Assembly: GCA_008330645.1 (NCBI GenBank)
Contig: VLTN01000025.1
Span: 248,001-312,000, forward strand
Length of the DNA: 64,000 nucleotides
Direction of reading: 5' to 3'
DNA from: Cafeteria roenbergensis
Lineage: Eukaryota; Sar; Bigyra; Bicosoecida; Cafeteriaceae
The translations under genes and the position numbers were made by a program. This document shows, piece after piece, positions 34,685 through 45,900 of the stretch. Numbering within the stretch: position 1 is the first letter of the stretch; each line of letters opens with the position of its first letter. The notes under the pieces are model-generated. The model made no database searches. It saw nothing but the letters and a program-made list of their open reading frames with translations, and was not told the origin of the DNA.

Positions 34685-37600
34685 CTACGCTGGTCCTGAC
34701 TTGAGAGCCGACCCAAGCTGCTTGCGCATCACGAAGAGCTCAATGTCGCTGTCCCTGGCGGTCTCCAGGGCGGCCACACGACTCGGCAGGACGTGGGCAA
34801 GGTAGAACTTGACAACCAGCCAGGCCGCCGGGGCAACGACGCCGACCCAGATGTCGAGAACCATGGGAAGAGGCTTGAGTGCAGTGCCGCGGGTCGTTGG
34901 GTCGGTTGCGATGAACATCCCGATGAGCACGGCAGATCCGATGAGGGCGGGGAAACTGGAAACCACGTTGATGGAAGCGTGAAGCCGCGTGACGGACGAG
35001 CTTCCCACGGCAAACGCTACCAGTCCGGCGATGGGGGACAGGGCGACTGCGAATGGTGGCAAGGCCATGGTGGCGACGAGTGCCCAGGGCCAAAAGAAGA
35101 GCAGCGTGGTGCACGAGACCGTGGCAGCCGCAGTCTCCACCAGCAACGAGACGATCACCTGAAGAGCCACCGCAGAGGGGAGCAGCGGACTCCTGGCGTT
35201 CACGAACGGGTCGCACGCTCGGCGTGCGAGGAAGGGGGCTGATGGGAGCGGCCTACACACGAAGAGGAGGCATGGGCAGGCGCAGCGGCAGCATGTGTCC
35301 GCGGCCAGCATAGCGGCCCAGCCGCACGCGCTGCAGCAGCCTTGGCCTGCCTCACCCGACGCCGACCCTGCCCCACCGCTCCCCAGGCCTCCGAGCGGCG
35401 GGCCCGTTCGCGAGTCGGCAGCGCCAATCGTGCCGGGCCCGTCGGTGCCGTACATGGGATGGGCCGCGGTGCCTGCTCCGCTGTGCTGCAACGATTGCGA
35501 ATACCCCCCGCCGCCCCGCACGCTTGCAACGCGTCCCGAAGCGCGGTTCGACGAGCTCGCGGAGCGGTCGTGCGGCAGATGCCCCGGCCCCTTGCCCAGC
35601 CCGGACGCCGAGAGGGCCGACACGGCCGAGGAAGCACCGCCCTGCCTGCCGTAGCCGGAGACGACAGAGGCCCCGGCGTGGGTTCCGGGGGTCGCGCCGG
35701 CTTCGGACGAGGCGTCGGTGGAGTGCATTCGCGACAGGCCCGGGGGCGCCCCTGCCCGGCTGAGCTGGCGCCCCTGCTTCCCGCCCGATGTTGCGATGCG
35801 CTGCACCGTGGGCAGCCGGTTCCCGACCAAAGCGGCGCTGCTCGTCGGCTCCGCGACTGCGCCGCGGGTCCTGGAGCGGGACCGCTCGAAGAGCAGCACG
35901 GTGTCATACGCAAGGTATGCGATGGTGCCGGTTCGGCGCGCCAGCGCCTCTTCGGCCGTCGACAGCAGCACCAGCGCGAGCCTGCTTTCCTCGGGGACGG
36001 GCTCGGAGAAGGCTGATGTGACCCCCAGGCACGCGCGGTAGGGCGCGCCGCTGGCCCTCAGTGCGCGGTTTGCGAGAGCAATCACCTGCTGCACGTCTCG
36101 CAGGAGCACCATGGTCTGGCGCGTCAGCGACTCTGCCACTTCGGCTGCGGCGTCCACCGCCAGCTCAACCGGCTCTGCCACCACCTGAGTGTGTGCTGAC
36201 AGGGTCGACGCTTGCCGCCGTCCCGCCATGGACGCCATGGCAAGGCGTGGCGACTGCGTCTCCGCGCGCGCGGCATCGCCATCGACGTCTGCCTCGCTGC
36301 CGAAGTCGTCAAAGTTGTGCTCGCCGCTCATGCCCTCGCCAAACTCCCCAGACCCGCTGTAGCGCTCTGGCTGTGACGGGTACACTTCAGAGGCGCCCGA
36401 GGGGTGACGGGCGAGGCCCACTGCGTCGGTGTCCTGGCTAGCGGCGCGGTTGGTGCGGTGCCTGAAGCGCGATGCGGTGGGCCTGGACTGCGTGCTGGCG
36501 TGCACCGCGCGGTGGAGCCAGCTGCCGTGCACGGTGCGAAGGGCGTCGTTGAGGTCGGTGACAAACCTCGCGCGCTCCGGCAGCCACGGCGCCATCATCG
36601 TCGCGATTGCGGTCCGCGCCAGGATGTCGTCGAGGTCGATGCGGAACGGCGCGTCAAAGTCGCCCGTCCCGCAGAAGGGCAGCACGAGCGTGTCGCGCGG
36701 GATGCCGATCGGGGCGCCGCCGGCGTCCTCGCGGTCCTGCACCAGCACATCCACCCAGCCGAGCGTGCGGCAGGGAGAGGCGCCGAACTTGAGGCAGCTG
36801 CCGAGCATGCGAGCCCGGGGATTGCGGAACAGCCGCTCGACGAAGGGGTCCATCTGCGCGGCAACCTCGGCCGTCTTTGCCTCCCTCGCGCGGCCGCGCC
36901 ACAGCAGGAAGCCGGGATGGCAGCCGCAGCACAGCAGCGAGGAGATCCGGCGCTGCGACCGCGTCCACTGCCCGCTGGCCGTCACAGCGCGCTGCAGCCC
37001 GTGCAGCTCCTCGTGAAGCACAGCCGAGTACAGTTCCGGCGGAACATTTGGCCGGGCCCGCCACGGGTCGCCCAGGCGGTTGGTGCCCGAAAAGTAGAGC
37101 CGGTGCAGGAAAAGGTCGAGGTCGGCTCGGCGGGTGCGCAGGCGCGACCACGGCACCTCCCGCCTCCGGGCCTTGGCGAAGCGCGCCCCGCGGTAGATGC
37201 TCCGCGCGTGCTTCACCAGGCGCTTCTCGTCAATGGCGCGCTCTGCCTCGGCACCAGACCCTGAGATGGCGGACCTGACGTCCGTGTCGTCCTCGCTGTT
37301 CGCAACGGGCCGCATTGTCAGCGCGCTGTCGAAGCCGGCCCCAGACCGGCCGCGGTGGGCTCGGCCACCAGCCCCGCTACCCAACTCCCCGCGCGGGTCG
37401 GCGGCCGCCATGCCAGCGGGCCCAAGGCCCAGCGAGCGCCCGAACGGCTGCTCCATGCCGTGCGTCGCGGCCGGCCCGCCAACTCCGCCGCCGCCGCCGC
37501 CGCCCACGGGCGTCGCCAGGTCGTCGCCGTCGTCATAGTCGTCGTCATAGTCGTCGACATCATCCACAAATCCCCAGGCGCGGTCTCCGTAGCCAGGCAC

Positions 37601-40600
37601 GACTCCATCCGCGCCCGTGCCCCTCGTCGACAGCAGAGGCTGCCTGTAGTGCTGCCCCCGGGAGCTGTCTGCGCCCCCGCCCCCGTTGATCGACGTCCGG
37701 CTTCCAGTGGACCCCCTTCGGCTGCGGCCGAGCGGGTTCCCGCTTCCGTCCATGCCCGCAAGCAGGCCCAGGGTCGCGCCGTCGGCGGTTTCGCGCCTGC
37801 TGGACCCTCGGACAGGGCGGCCGGCCAAGGCAGCGGCCGCGTGCCGGAAGTCGAGCGTGCCGTCCGCGGACTTGCGTCGCTGCTTGTTGACGGCGCACGT
37901 GGCTCTGCACCAGCGAATCATCTGCGGGACCGTGCCGACGAGACAGAAGACCGAACCGGCCACGATCGCAGTGATGAAGCCGCCGAGCGTGCGCATGACC
38001 ACTTGCCAGGGCTGGAGGCAGTGCGGGTAGTCGACGAAGGCCTCGTTGCACTCAAAGTCGCACCGCTGGGAGGAGACGCCGACGGACGCCGCCTCGCAGG
38101 CAAGGCGATCGACGTGGGCTGCGAGCGCCTGCTGCGATGCTCGCAATGCCGGGGCAGCCGCCGCGTCTCCCTCGGCTGCCGACTCGCACCGGTACGAGTC
38201 GAATTCATCATCGAAGCCCGGCAGGTTTTCAGCGAGAACAGGCCCTGCCGCCAAGTCGCGGCGAGAGGCGCCTCCAAGGAGGGCCGAGCGGTTGGCGGCG
38301 CGGGGGATGAACGCGGCGTGCTCTGGGATGGGCGGGCAGGCCTGGCAGCGGGAGGCGTTGGCGTCGGCGAACCACCCCAGGAGGCACTCGGTGCACCCGG
38401 GGGCGCCCCAGTGACTGAACGTGTTGACCGGGCAGCTGGAGCAAGCGTCGGCCTGGTCGGGGCTGAAGAACCCTGGCCGGCAAAGCTCGCACGAGGACCG
38501 GTTCTCGTCCGAAAACGTGCCCGCGTCGCAGTCCGTGCACTCTGACGAGCCCCACTTGGCGGAAATGGTGCCGGCATCGCACGGCACACAGGAGGTTTCG
38601 CCCTTGGACCTAGCGACCATGCCGGGCGCGCAGGGCTTGCATTGCCCATCGCCGGGGAAGGGCTTGGCGTGGCCAGCGCTGCACTGCACGCAGAGGCCGC
38701 GGCCCATGCTCTGGTAGCCTGCGTCGCAGATGGAGCACTCGGTGTGCCCGGCGTCCGGAATGTAGCCGTCCGGGCACGGGAAGCACTGCTCCGAGTGGGG
38801 GGCGTTGCTGAAATTTCCCGGACCGCACGGCAGGCAGAGAACGGTTGCCGGGTTGGACGCGTACGTGCCCGCAGGGCAAGGGGTGCAGACGCTGCTTCCA
38901 GTGGTGTTCTTGTAGGTGCCCGGCTCGCACGGGCTGCACATGGCCGTGCCAAAGCCCAGGTCTGTGCACTTGGGCGAGGACTCCTGCCGCCCCGCGTCGC
39001 CGGAGCCAGCGCTGGGGCCGCCGGGCAGGCCTCCGTGGGACAGTACCTGGCCACTGAACCCTCCAGGAACAATTGGCCCATCTGGGGGCGGCAGGACGTC
39101 AACGCCGGAGAAGTTGGTGAGCAGCGCGGGCTCGCGAGGCTGGAACCCCGGCAGCGTCGGCAGGCGAAGGGGCTCCACCAGCCGCACGATGAGCACGACT
39201 CCGCCCCCGCCCCCGCCACCGCCAGGCGCACCGCCTGCGCCACCCACTGCGGACACCGCGCCCGCCCCAGAAAGCCTGCCCATCTGCAGCACCACCGAGC
39301 CGCCGGAGCCGCCTCCTCCAGCGGCCGCGGAGCTGGTGCTGGGCGCGCCGGGCGCCCCGTCAGACTTGACCGCGCCGTCGATCGTGGCGACGTTTGCCGA
39401 TACCATGAGCAGCCCGCCGCCGGCGCCCCCGAACGCGCCCGTTCCGCCGCCACCTGAGCCCACGTACAACGGCCGCGCCGCGTTGTCATAGGCCACGCCC
39501 CCAGAGCCCGTGACAGGGGCAGGCGAGGACGAGGGCCGCGAAGTGGGGCTCGGAGTGGGCGTGCCCGAGGGCGTGGCGAGGATGGGTGTTGGAATGGCGC
39601 CCCAGTCCCACGGTTCGAGGGGCGCGATGGCACCGAGCATGCCTGCCGAGGCAGTGGAGGCCCGCGATGCTTGCGCCCTCGCGGGACTCCGAGCCGCGCC
39701 GTCCTTGAGCTGCAGCTGGTGGGTTGGGGTCAGCGTGACGCTGTCGAAAACCACCGCCGGGGGTGACTCCTTGCGTTCCGCCGTGCGTGACAGGGAAGGG
39801 GCCAGCATGCCTGCTCCGCCGTCGCCGCCGTGGCCGGCCCCGCCCCCGGGGACGCCCGTGGAGTAGCCGCCAGCGCCGAGTCCCGAGTTGGCAGGGCATC
39901 CCATGCCCGTGGAGGTGATGCCCGAAAGCTTGTCCACGCTCAGAATGTGCGCGCAAACTCGAACGGTGGATCCGATGATCGCGCCGCCGTTCTGGAGCGT
40001 CATGGTGCTCGCCGAGACCCAGCCGGCGAAGCCTGCTGAGGCGTTGAAGGACGTGAAGTTGCACGCGGCGGTGGTGTCCGCGTCGGGGGGGACGTACGTG
40101 TGCTTGGCCGGGCCGTGCTCGGAGCACTGGTCCGAAACGGTCACGGTGTCCGCGCTCACCTGCCCCTTGATCGTGAGCGTGTCGGACACGAGGCGGATCA
40201 TGCTCGCAGCAATGCTCCCCGACTTGCCGATGACCACATCGCCGGCCATGAGGGTCAGCTGGGTGGGCGTGGTCGGGATGTCGGACTGCGTGAGGTCGTT
40301 GTTGACGACGAGCCCGCCCACCTGCACGTATGCCGTCGACGCGAAGTGAACATAGCTCTGCGCGTCGATCGTGATGTTGTCCGCCTGGATGTGCAGCGTA
40401 TCCGACTTGATCAGGCTCGAGGCCACGGAGAGGCCGCCCTTGACCTGGAGCGTGAGCTTCCCGCCCACCTCTGCCGCAGCGAGCTGCGAGTTGAGGCTGA
40501 GCTCGATGCCCCCGGTGACGGTCATGGCGATGCGAGTCACCTCGAGCGAGGACCCCACCATCTGGAGGCTGGAGGCGAAGAGAGTGGAGTACGCGGACAT

Positions 40601-42439
40601 CTGCCAGTTGCAGTCCTTGAGGATGAGCTCCGGCGAGTTCACAGACGCGTTGAACAGGTCCGAGCTCCCGGCAGGGACCACGGTCACGGCGCGGCGCTTC
40701 ATCGCCGCGTCGGCCATGCACCACAGCTTGGGCGGATTTGTTGCCGACGCCGAGTCGTTGGGGAAGAGGTAGACCACGCCGCCGCCGCCGTACTCGCAGT
40801 CGCCGTACTTGGTGGAGCCGCCGTTGACATTGAACCACGAGGGCTTAAGGCCCTGGAAAGAGGGCGTGCCGAGGCTGATGATGCCGCCGCCCCCTCCGCC
40901 GTTGAATGCGGAGTCCCCTCCCATCGCCGAGAAGGCCACAGCGCCCGCTTTGCTGCTCACCGTGACGCTGATCGCCCCTGCTTGGACGTCGATCGAGCCG
41001 CCGGAACCGGCTCCCCCGGGAGGCAAAGTCCCTGCGGTCGCCCCGTCCGCGAGGATGCTGGTGCCGTCCACCACCAGCGTGCCCTTGTCGACGTTGACAA
41101 CGGCGATGCCGCCTCCCGGCACGAAGCTGCTCTCCACGCTGTACACGTCCTCTGCCACCCAGGAGGCGCTGCCACTCGTGCCGTCGTCGTCGCCAGCCAG
41201 TGGCGCGTGCAGCGGGGCGGCGCCCTCCTTCAGGCCCGTGTCCTCGCGGGCTCGCAGCGGCGGCCCCGACGGCCAGCAGCTCTTGAGCACGTTTCCCGCC
41301 AAGCGGACCTGGGCGGACGAGGGCAACGGCCCGGCCTCGCTGGGGGGGTGCTCGAGGGCGTGCGCGGCCGCCCGTTGAAGCTCCGCGATGGCCCGCCGGA
41401 TGGCGAGCACCTGCCAGTCTGTCGGCGCCCCAGCCTCGCTGGCGGCGACCGGGGTGGGCTGCAGAGGGGCGAAGCGTCCTTCGTCCTCCAGAGCAGGAGC
41501 CAGGCGGTGCCTCGCTGCCTCTGCGAGGCGGCCGGCCCACCGCAGCGAGCGAGCGGCCTTGAGGCGCTGGGTGGCCACGTCCGCGTCGTCGCCGCGGGCC
41601 GGGCAGGTGCCAAGAAGGTCCGAGAGCCCGGTCTTGGAAGCGAGCGTGCGGAGGGCCGCCTCTGCAACGGCCGGGGAGTCCTCGGTGAAGGCAGCGAATC
41701 CGGCCGCGACCTCCTCGGCGGTGGGCCCGGTGCGCGGCCCGCTCACCTGCGTCACGGTGCAGCTGCCGCCGCCCGCCAAGCGCGGGCTGCGGATGGACGA
41801 GAACCCAAAGGCGTCCCCGCCCCAGTGCAGGTCCGGCTGCCCAGTCACCCCACGCGTGCCGGCCCGGCTGCCGGCGGGCTTGCGAAAGATTGCCTGATTG
41901 CAAGGCTTGTCCTCGCCGTTTCCGCTGCCCGCGCCTCCGTGCCCACCCCCGATTCCGCCGTACCCAACGCCTGCGTTCACCTGCCCGCTGTAGCTTGACG
42001 AGTAGCGCGACGCACAGCTCACGTCCACCACGCTCTCGTCCAAGATGTTGAGAGTGTCGCCGGTGGCGGTCAGCTCGAGGCGGTTCCCCACGACGATGGA
42101 ACCCTTTGCGATGATCAAGTTTGCCGCAGTGATGATCATTCCGCAGTCCTGCTCCAAGACTGTGCACGCCACCTGCGTGAGCGTCGAGTTGAGGATGCTG
42201 ACGGTGCCGTTCACTGAGAGCACCGCACCATTCGGGTCCCGGATGCCGTTCGTAGTAATGGTGGCAGTCTGGTTCACAATCGTGCAATCCGAGCTGCCCG
42301 GGGGCTCCTGGCAAAGCGAAGCCAGGTCCTTCGATTGCCGCAGGCCGAGCGAGTCGGACCAAGCGAAGCCCGCCGAGCCCTCGGCCGCCGCTCCCCACGC
42401 CGCAGCGGCCACGGCAGCGGCGCACGCGAAGCGCAGCAT
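34685..42439 (-). CDS. Large GCC2/GCC3 cysteine-rich multi-pass membrane protein
   Basis: 2,584 aa in one exon. The ATG at 42439 is chosen because a signal peptide begins there (MLRFACAAAVAAAAWG); the open frame continues upstream to 43318 but that part looks noncoding. Residues about 20-1150 form a large secreted region of short hydrophobic strands and Gly-rich stretches (for example IELSLNSQLAAAEVGGKLTL) reminiscent of a parallel beta-helix. A Cys-rich GCC2/GCC3 array follows (about 1156-1370; CSPCEPGTY, CTPCPAGTY, CLPCGPGNF), then a membrane helix (about 1480-1505, GGFITAIVAGSVFCLVGTV) and a long cytoplasmic region with a conserved-looking block (about 1764-2004, LYFSGTNRLGDPW) inside low-complexity sequence. 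Several hydrophobic helices lie near the C-terminus (about 2422-2552). A surface sensing or adhesion role is inferred; no catalytic motif seen. Confidence 0.88.
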   Translation of the reverse strand: MLRFACAAAVAAAAWGAAAEGSAGFAWSDSLGLRQSKDLASLCQEPPGSSDCTIVNQTATITTNGIRDPNGAVLSVNGTVSILNSTLTQVACTVLEQDCGMIITAANLIIAKGSIVVGNRLELTATGDTLNILDESVVDVSCASRYSSSYSGQVNAGVGYGGIGGGHGGAGSGNGEDKPCNQAIFRKPAGSRAGTRGVTGQPDLHWGGDAFGFSSIRSPRLAGGGSCTVTQVSGPRTGPTAEEVAAGFAAFTEDSPAVAEAALRTLASKTGLSDLLGTCPARGDDADVATQRLKAARSLRWAGRLAEAARHRLAPALEDEGRFAPLQPTPVAASEAGAPTDWQVLAIRRAIAELQRAAAHALEHPPSEAGPLPSSAQVRLAGNVLKSCWPSGPPLRAREDTGLKEGAAPLHAPLAGDDDGTSGSASWVAEDVYSVESSFVPGGGIAVVNVDKGTLVVDGTSILADGATAGTLPPGGAGSGGSIDVQAGAISVTVSSKAGAVAFSAMGGDSAFNGGGGGGIISLGTPSFQGLKPSWFNVNGGSTKYGDCEYGGGGVVYLFPNDSASATNPPKLWCMADAAMKRRAVTVVPAGSSDLFNASVNSPELILKDCNWQMSAYSTLFASSLQMVGSSLEVTRIAMTVTGGIELSLNSQLAAAEVGGKLTLQVKGGLSVASSLIKSDTLHIQADNITIDAQSYVHFASTAYVQVGGLVVNNDLTQSDIPTTPTQLTLMAGDVVIGKSGSIAASMIRLVSDTLTIKGQVSADTVTVSDQCSEHGPAKHTYVPPDADTTAACNFTSFNASAGFAGWVSASTMTLQNGGAIIGSTVRVCAHILSVDKLSGITSTGMGCPANSGLGAGGYSTGVPGGGAGHGGDGGAGMLAPSLSRTAERKESPPAVVFDSVTLTPTHQLQLKDGAARSPARAQASRASTASAGMLGAIAPLEPWDWGAIPTPILATPSGTPTPSPTSRPSSSPAPVTGSGGVAYDNAARPLYVGSGGGGTGAFGGAGGGLLMVSANVATIDGAVKSDGAPGAPSTSSAAAGGGGSGGSVVLQMGRLSGAGAVSAVGGAGGAPGGGGGGGGVVLIVRLVEPLRLPTLPGFQPREPALLTNFSGVDVLPPPDGPIVPGGFSGQVLSHGGLPGGPSAGSGDAGRQESSPKCTDLGFGTAMCSPCEPGTYKNTTGSSVCTPCPAGTYASNPATVLCLPCGPGNFSNAPHSEQCFPCPDGYIPDAGHTECSICDAGYQSMGRGLCVQCSAGHAKPFPGDGQCKPCAPGMVARSKGETSCVPCDAGTISAKWGSSECTDCDAGTFSDENRSSCELCRPGFFSPDQADACSSCPVNTFSHWGAPGCTECLLGWFADANASRCQACPPIPEHAAFIPRAANRSALLGGASRRDLAAGPVLAENLPGFDDEFDSYRCESAAEGDAAAAPALRASQQALAAHVDRLACEAASVGVSSQRCDFECNEAFVDYPHCLQPWQVVMRTLGGFITAIVAGSVFCLVGTVPQMIRWCRATCAVNKQRRKSADGTLDFRHAAAALAGRPVRGSSRRETADGATLGLLAGMDGSGNPLGRSRRGSTGSRTSINGGGGADSSRGQHYRQPLLSTRGTGADGVVPGYGDRAWGFVDDVDDYDDDYDDGDDLATPVGGGGGGGVGGPAATHGMEQPFGRSLGLGPAGMAAADPRGELGSGAGGRAHRGRSGAGFDSALTMRPVANSEDDTDVRSAISGSGAEAERAIDEKRLVKHARSIYRGARFAKARRREVPWSRLRTRRADLDLFLHRLYFSGTNRLGDPWRARPNVPPELYSAVLHEELHGLQRAVTASGQWTRSQRRISSLLCCGCHPGFLLWRGRAREAKTAEVAAQMDPFVERLFRNPRARMLGSCLKFGASPCRTLGWVDVLVQDREDAGGAPIGIPRDTLVLPFCGTGDFDAPFRIDLDDILARTAIATMMAPWLPERARFVTDLNDALRTVHGSWLHRAVHASTQSRPTASRFRHRTNRAASQDTDAVGLARHPSGASEVYPSQPERYSGSGEFGEGMSGEHNFDDFGSEADVDGDAARAETQSPRLAMASMAGRRQASTLSAHTQVVAEPVELAVDAAAEVAESLTRQTMVLLRDVQQVIALANRALRASGAPYRACLGVTSAFSEPVPEESRLALVLLSTAEEALARRTGTIAYLAYDTVLLFERSRSRTRGAVAEPTSSAALVGNRLPTVQRIATSGGKQGRQLSRAGAPPGLSRMHSTDASSEAGATPGTHAGASVVSGYGRQGGASSAVSALSASGLGKGPGHLPHDRSASSSNRASGRVASVRGGGGYSQSLQHSGAGTAAHPMYGTDGPGTIGAADSRTGPPLGGLGSGGAGSASGEAGQGCCSACGWAAMLAADTCCRCACPCLLFVCRPLPSAPFLARRACDPFVNARSPLLPSAVALQVIVSLLVETAAATVSCTTLLFFWPWALVATMALPPFAVALSPIAGLVAFAVGSSSVTRLHASINVVSSFPALIGSAVLIGMFIATDPTTRGTALKPLPMVLDIWVGVVAPAAWLVVKFYLAHVLPSRVAALETARDSDIELFVMRKQLGSALKSGPA

Positions 42440-42998
42440 TCCCTCCCTCCGATCAGGCCAGCCCCGACTCGCGCACCGTCGCAGGGGCAAGGCCGTGGCC
42501 CAAGGAATGGTGCGCCAGCCCTCGCCTTGGCCTGCAACTTGGCAGAGCCGGCGAGCGGGGTCGCAAATTGTAGCTCTACTTTTCGCATTGCAGCGCGGCC
42601 GAGAGGCCGCAAGCAGCCGTTTCGAAGGCGGGCTCTGGGGAGCTCGGGGGCCTGTGCCCTTGGGCGGCAGCCTGGGATGAGCGAGCCTGCTTCTGCCCTG
42701 AGCGGGGACGGCCTCGCCGGGGGCAGACGCGCAGCCCTTTGCTCGCCCGCTGGCCAAAGGGGTTGCCGGAGCGCGACCGCTCTTCGTGCAGCTGCGTGAA
42801 GGGGGGCGCATGGGGGGCTGGGCCGGAAGCAGGCTGGCGGCATTCGTCGTCGGCATGCAAAATTTCGCAATCTGCCAGCGCACAGCTCTGCCGGAACGAA
42901 AATTGGATTTTCTGCCTGTCTGCGTCCAGCGCCGCCTTTGCCCCATGGCACTGCGCAGCTGGCGCAGCTGTCCCAGAGGCCGCTCCGCACAGCAGAGG
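42440..42998. promoter_or_regulatory. Divergent promoter region between the GCC2/GCC3 and PIN-RGG genes
   Basis: About 560 bp between divergent starts. A locally AT-richer patch near 42855-42920 (around AAAATTTCGCAATC) contrasts with the surroundings and is the likeliest core-promoter region. The downstream frame is open through it, with in-frame ATGs at 42810 and 42945, so part of this could instead be coding. No defined element recognised. Confidence 0.35.
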
Positions 42999-45900
42999 AT
43001 GGAGCGCCGGCTGCGGTACGTGGCCTTCCGGCCCGAGCGCCGCTCTCTCGAGTGCGGCAAGCCGGCAGGCGTTGACGGACTGACCGCGGAGCAGGCGAGG
43101 GAGGCGATTCGGGAGCTTGACCTGGTCCTTGGCGATGACGAGCTGCTTGCCAGGCTCACGCGTGGCGCAAAGCTCCCGCTGCCGGTGGCGGTGCTGTTCG
43201 GGGGCAGTGTGGACACCCGCGGCGCCGTGCACGCAGACGTGCTGCGAGAGCTGCACGCCGTGTTCAGCAAGCACACCGCGAGCCGGGCCGTGCCAGCGCT
43301 GCTGCGGCTCCACGGCAATCGCCTCGGCGACGGAGGGATGGACGCCCTCGCAGACCTTGTGCGCTGGGTGGCCGAGGGCGCGCCGCCTGGCAGAGACAGC
43401 CCCGGACCCCGGCTTCAAGAGGTGCATCTGTCTCACAACCAGATTACGACCAAGGGCGCACTACGCCTTGTGCGGGAGCTGTCGTCCTGCCGCGCGGGGC
43501 CCGTGAAGAAGGGGGCTCACCGGCGGCCCCTCTGGCTGCGCCTCGAGTGCAACCGCATCGACGCGGACGCGCTGCGCAGCGAGCTGTCGCGGCTCCGCTG
43601 CAGCTTCTGCGAGTGCCCTCGGCGCGCCCATCGCCCGGGACTCGGAGGCTGCAACACCGCCTTTTGCGCGGAGGAGCCCACCCCTGCTCTGCACCTGCCC
43701 TTCCTCAGCACACAGCTGCAAGACGTGGCGTCGGTTCTTGGCGGGCGGGCCCGCGCGCCTCGCGACGACGACCACCGCGGGCCGCGCCGCACCGTCCCCG
43801 CTCGCGCCTCGCCCTCTCGCTCACAGGCCGCCGATTCTCGCGGCCAGAGCGCGAGCACCAAGCCGGTCACCGCTGTCGCGGCGGCAGTCGCGCCCGCCAC
43901 TCCTGGACGCAAGCTCCCCGCCCACCTGCTGGCAATGCTCCCGCCCGCTGCGGCAGCTGCGGCCGGCCTGACCGCGCTGCAGCCGGACGAGGCTCCGACG
44001 GCGGAGCATGAGCCAGAGGCCGAGGAGGCGGAGGACGGGGCGGCCGAGGAGCAGGAGGAGGAGGCCGAGGAGGAGGAGGAGGAGGAGGAGGAGGAGGAGG
44101 AGGAGGAGGAGGAGGAGGAGGAGGAGGGGGAGGAGGAGGAGGAGGATGACGGGGCGGCCGAGGAGGAGGAGGAGGCAGGGGGGGAGGTGGACGAGCTGGC
44201 GGCGGGGGTTGCTGCAATGCAGCTGCAAGAGGGCGCGGACGCAGCTGCCGCTGCTGGTGCGGCAGCCGCTGCCGGTGAGGCCGAAGGCGACGGCCTGGCG
44301 CCTGACAGTCACACCACGGTGACGCTGCTGCTGCTGGACTCGAACGCCATCATGGACATGGTGGCGGAGGACACGTCAGACCTATGGAAGGACGTCTCGC
44401 AGCGGGGGCCCGCGTCCGTCGCCAGCCTGGTGGGCTGGGTATCTGCTGCTGCTCCGCTGGGCGCTAGCGGCGCTGGGGTCGCTGGTGGGGCAACCAGCCA
44501 CGCCGCCGACGATGACGACGACACCCGTGGCTCTGAGGGAGAGGAGGACGAGGCAGGATCCCAGGCAGAGGCGCTGGGGGACGACGAGCGGGAGGCGGGG
44601 GAGCAGGCGGAGGCCGCTGACCGCCACTCTGCTGGTCGTGGCGGTGGCGGCGCCGACGGGGCGGGCCCGCGTGACGGCATGCCCGTCGGGCTGACGTTTG
44701 CCTCACTGCTCCGGATGCTTGGCTCCCCGCCGCACGGCGTTGCGTCGCCTGTGCTCCGAGGCAACGCCGCGCTGGACACGGGCCGCCAAGTGTTCACCGT
44801 GCTCACGCACACGGTCGCGTCAGAGCTGGACGGGCTGAAGCGCGACCACTCGCGCCGACGCCTGGTGACCGCCTTCGTGGGGCAGGGCGCCGCTCGCGAC
44901 GCCTGCCAGGCTGGAGGAGTGCTGCTGGAGCTGGGCGCCGACCAGGCCGAGCGCGTGGTGCGCCAGGACGGCTTGGACGTCGGCGCCGCACTGGCGCCTG
45001 CCGACGCCCGTATCGTGAGCGTGGCGCGGCTTGTGGCGAGGCAGGCCGCTGAGGCAGGCGGGGAGGGCGCGGCTCGTCGCGTGGTCCTCGTCACTGGGGA
45101 CCGATCCATGCGCACGGCGGCGCGTCGGGCCGGCGTCAGCACCGTCGATTGGCGCCTGCTCCATGAGGCGCTCACTGAGGCGACGCGCAGCGACGACCCG
45201 GCAGTTGCTGGGTCCGGCGAGGCCCAGGAGGACCCCGCCCGCCCCGTGTACGATGGTCCGTGGGTCATGGGATGCGTGCGGAGCGCGCAGCGCCGTGAGG
45301 CGGAGCTTGCCACGCTCGGGGGCGCTGGAATCCTTCCTGGCTCCGCTGGGCTCAGCCCGGACGTGAAGTCTGCGTTGTTAGGACGGGGCGGGGGCATTTC
45401 GGCCACTGGAGAGTCGCTGGGGGAGTTGGCAGGCCCATTGCTGGGCAGCGGGGGCGGGGGCAGCCTGGGGGCGGCCGCGCAGAGCGATGCCGTCAGGCAG
45501 TGCTCGACGTGGATGGCCGCTCTGGCAGAGGCGCTCGACTGCTTGGCAGCGTCGGAGAGCGCAGATCCTGCCGAGTCACTTGCCAGGGTGCGCAAGGCAC
45601 TGCTGCAGGACGGGGCAGCGGCCTCGCCGGTCGCGGCAGCCGAGGCTGTCCGTGCCGCTGCCGGTGAGTTGTCAGGCGTGGTTGACGTCCTGGAGACTCG
45701 CGCCGCGGCGATGGCGTCGGCAGCGGGGAATGAAGACCCCGACTTCCACGGATCGCCACGCCGTGGCGGCAGAGGGAGGTACGGCCGCGGCCGCGGCGGT
45801 GGTGGAGGAGGGCGGGGACGGCACTTCCACTCGCCCGGGGGAGAGGGGTCGGTTGGCGGGCGCACTCCGCGCACCCCCGGCTCCACCGGCCGCGGGGGAC

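Noticed and set aside
42440-43318. N-terminal extension of the second GCC2/GCC3 protein to 43318
   Set aside because: The signal peptide begins at the ATG at 42439, and the extension overlaps the divergent PIN-RGG gene in antisense.
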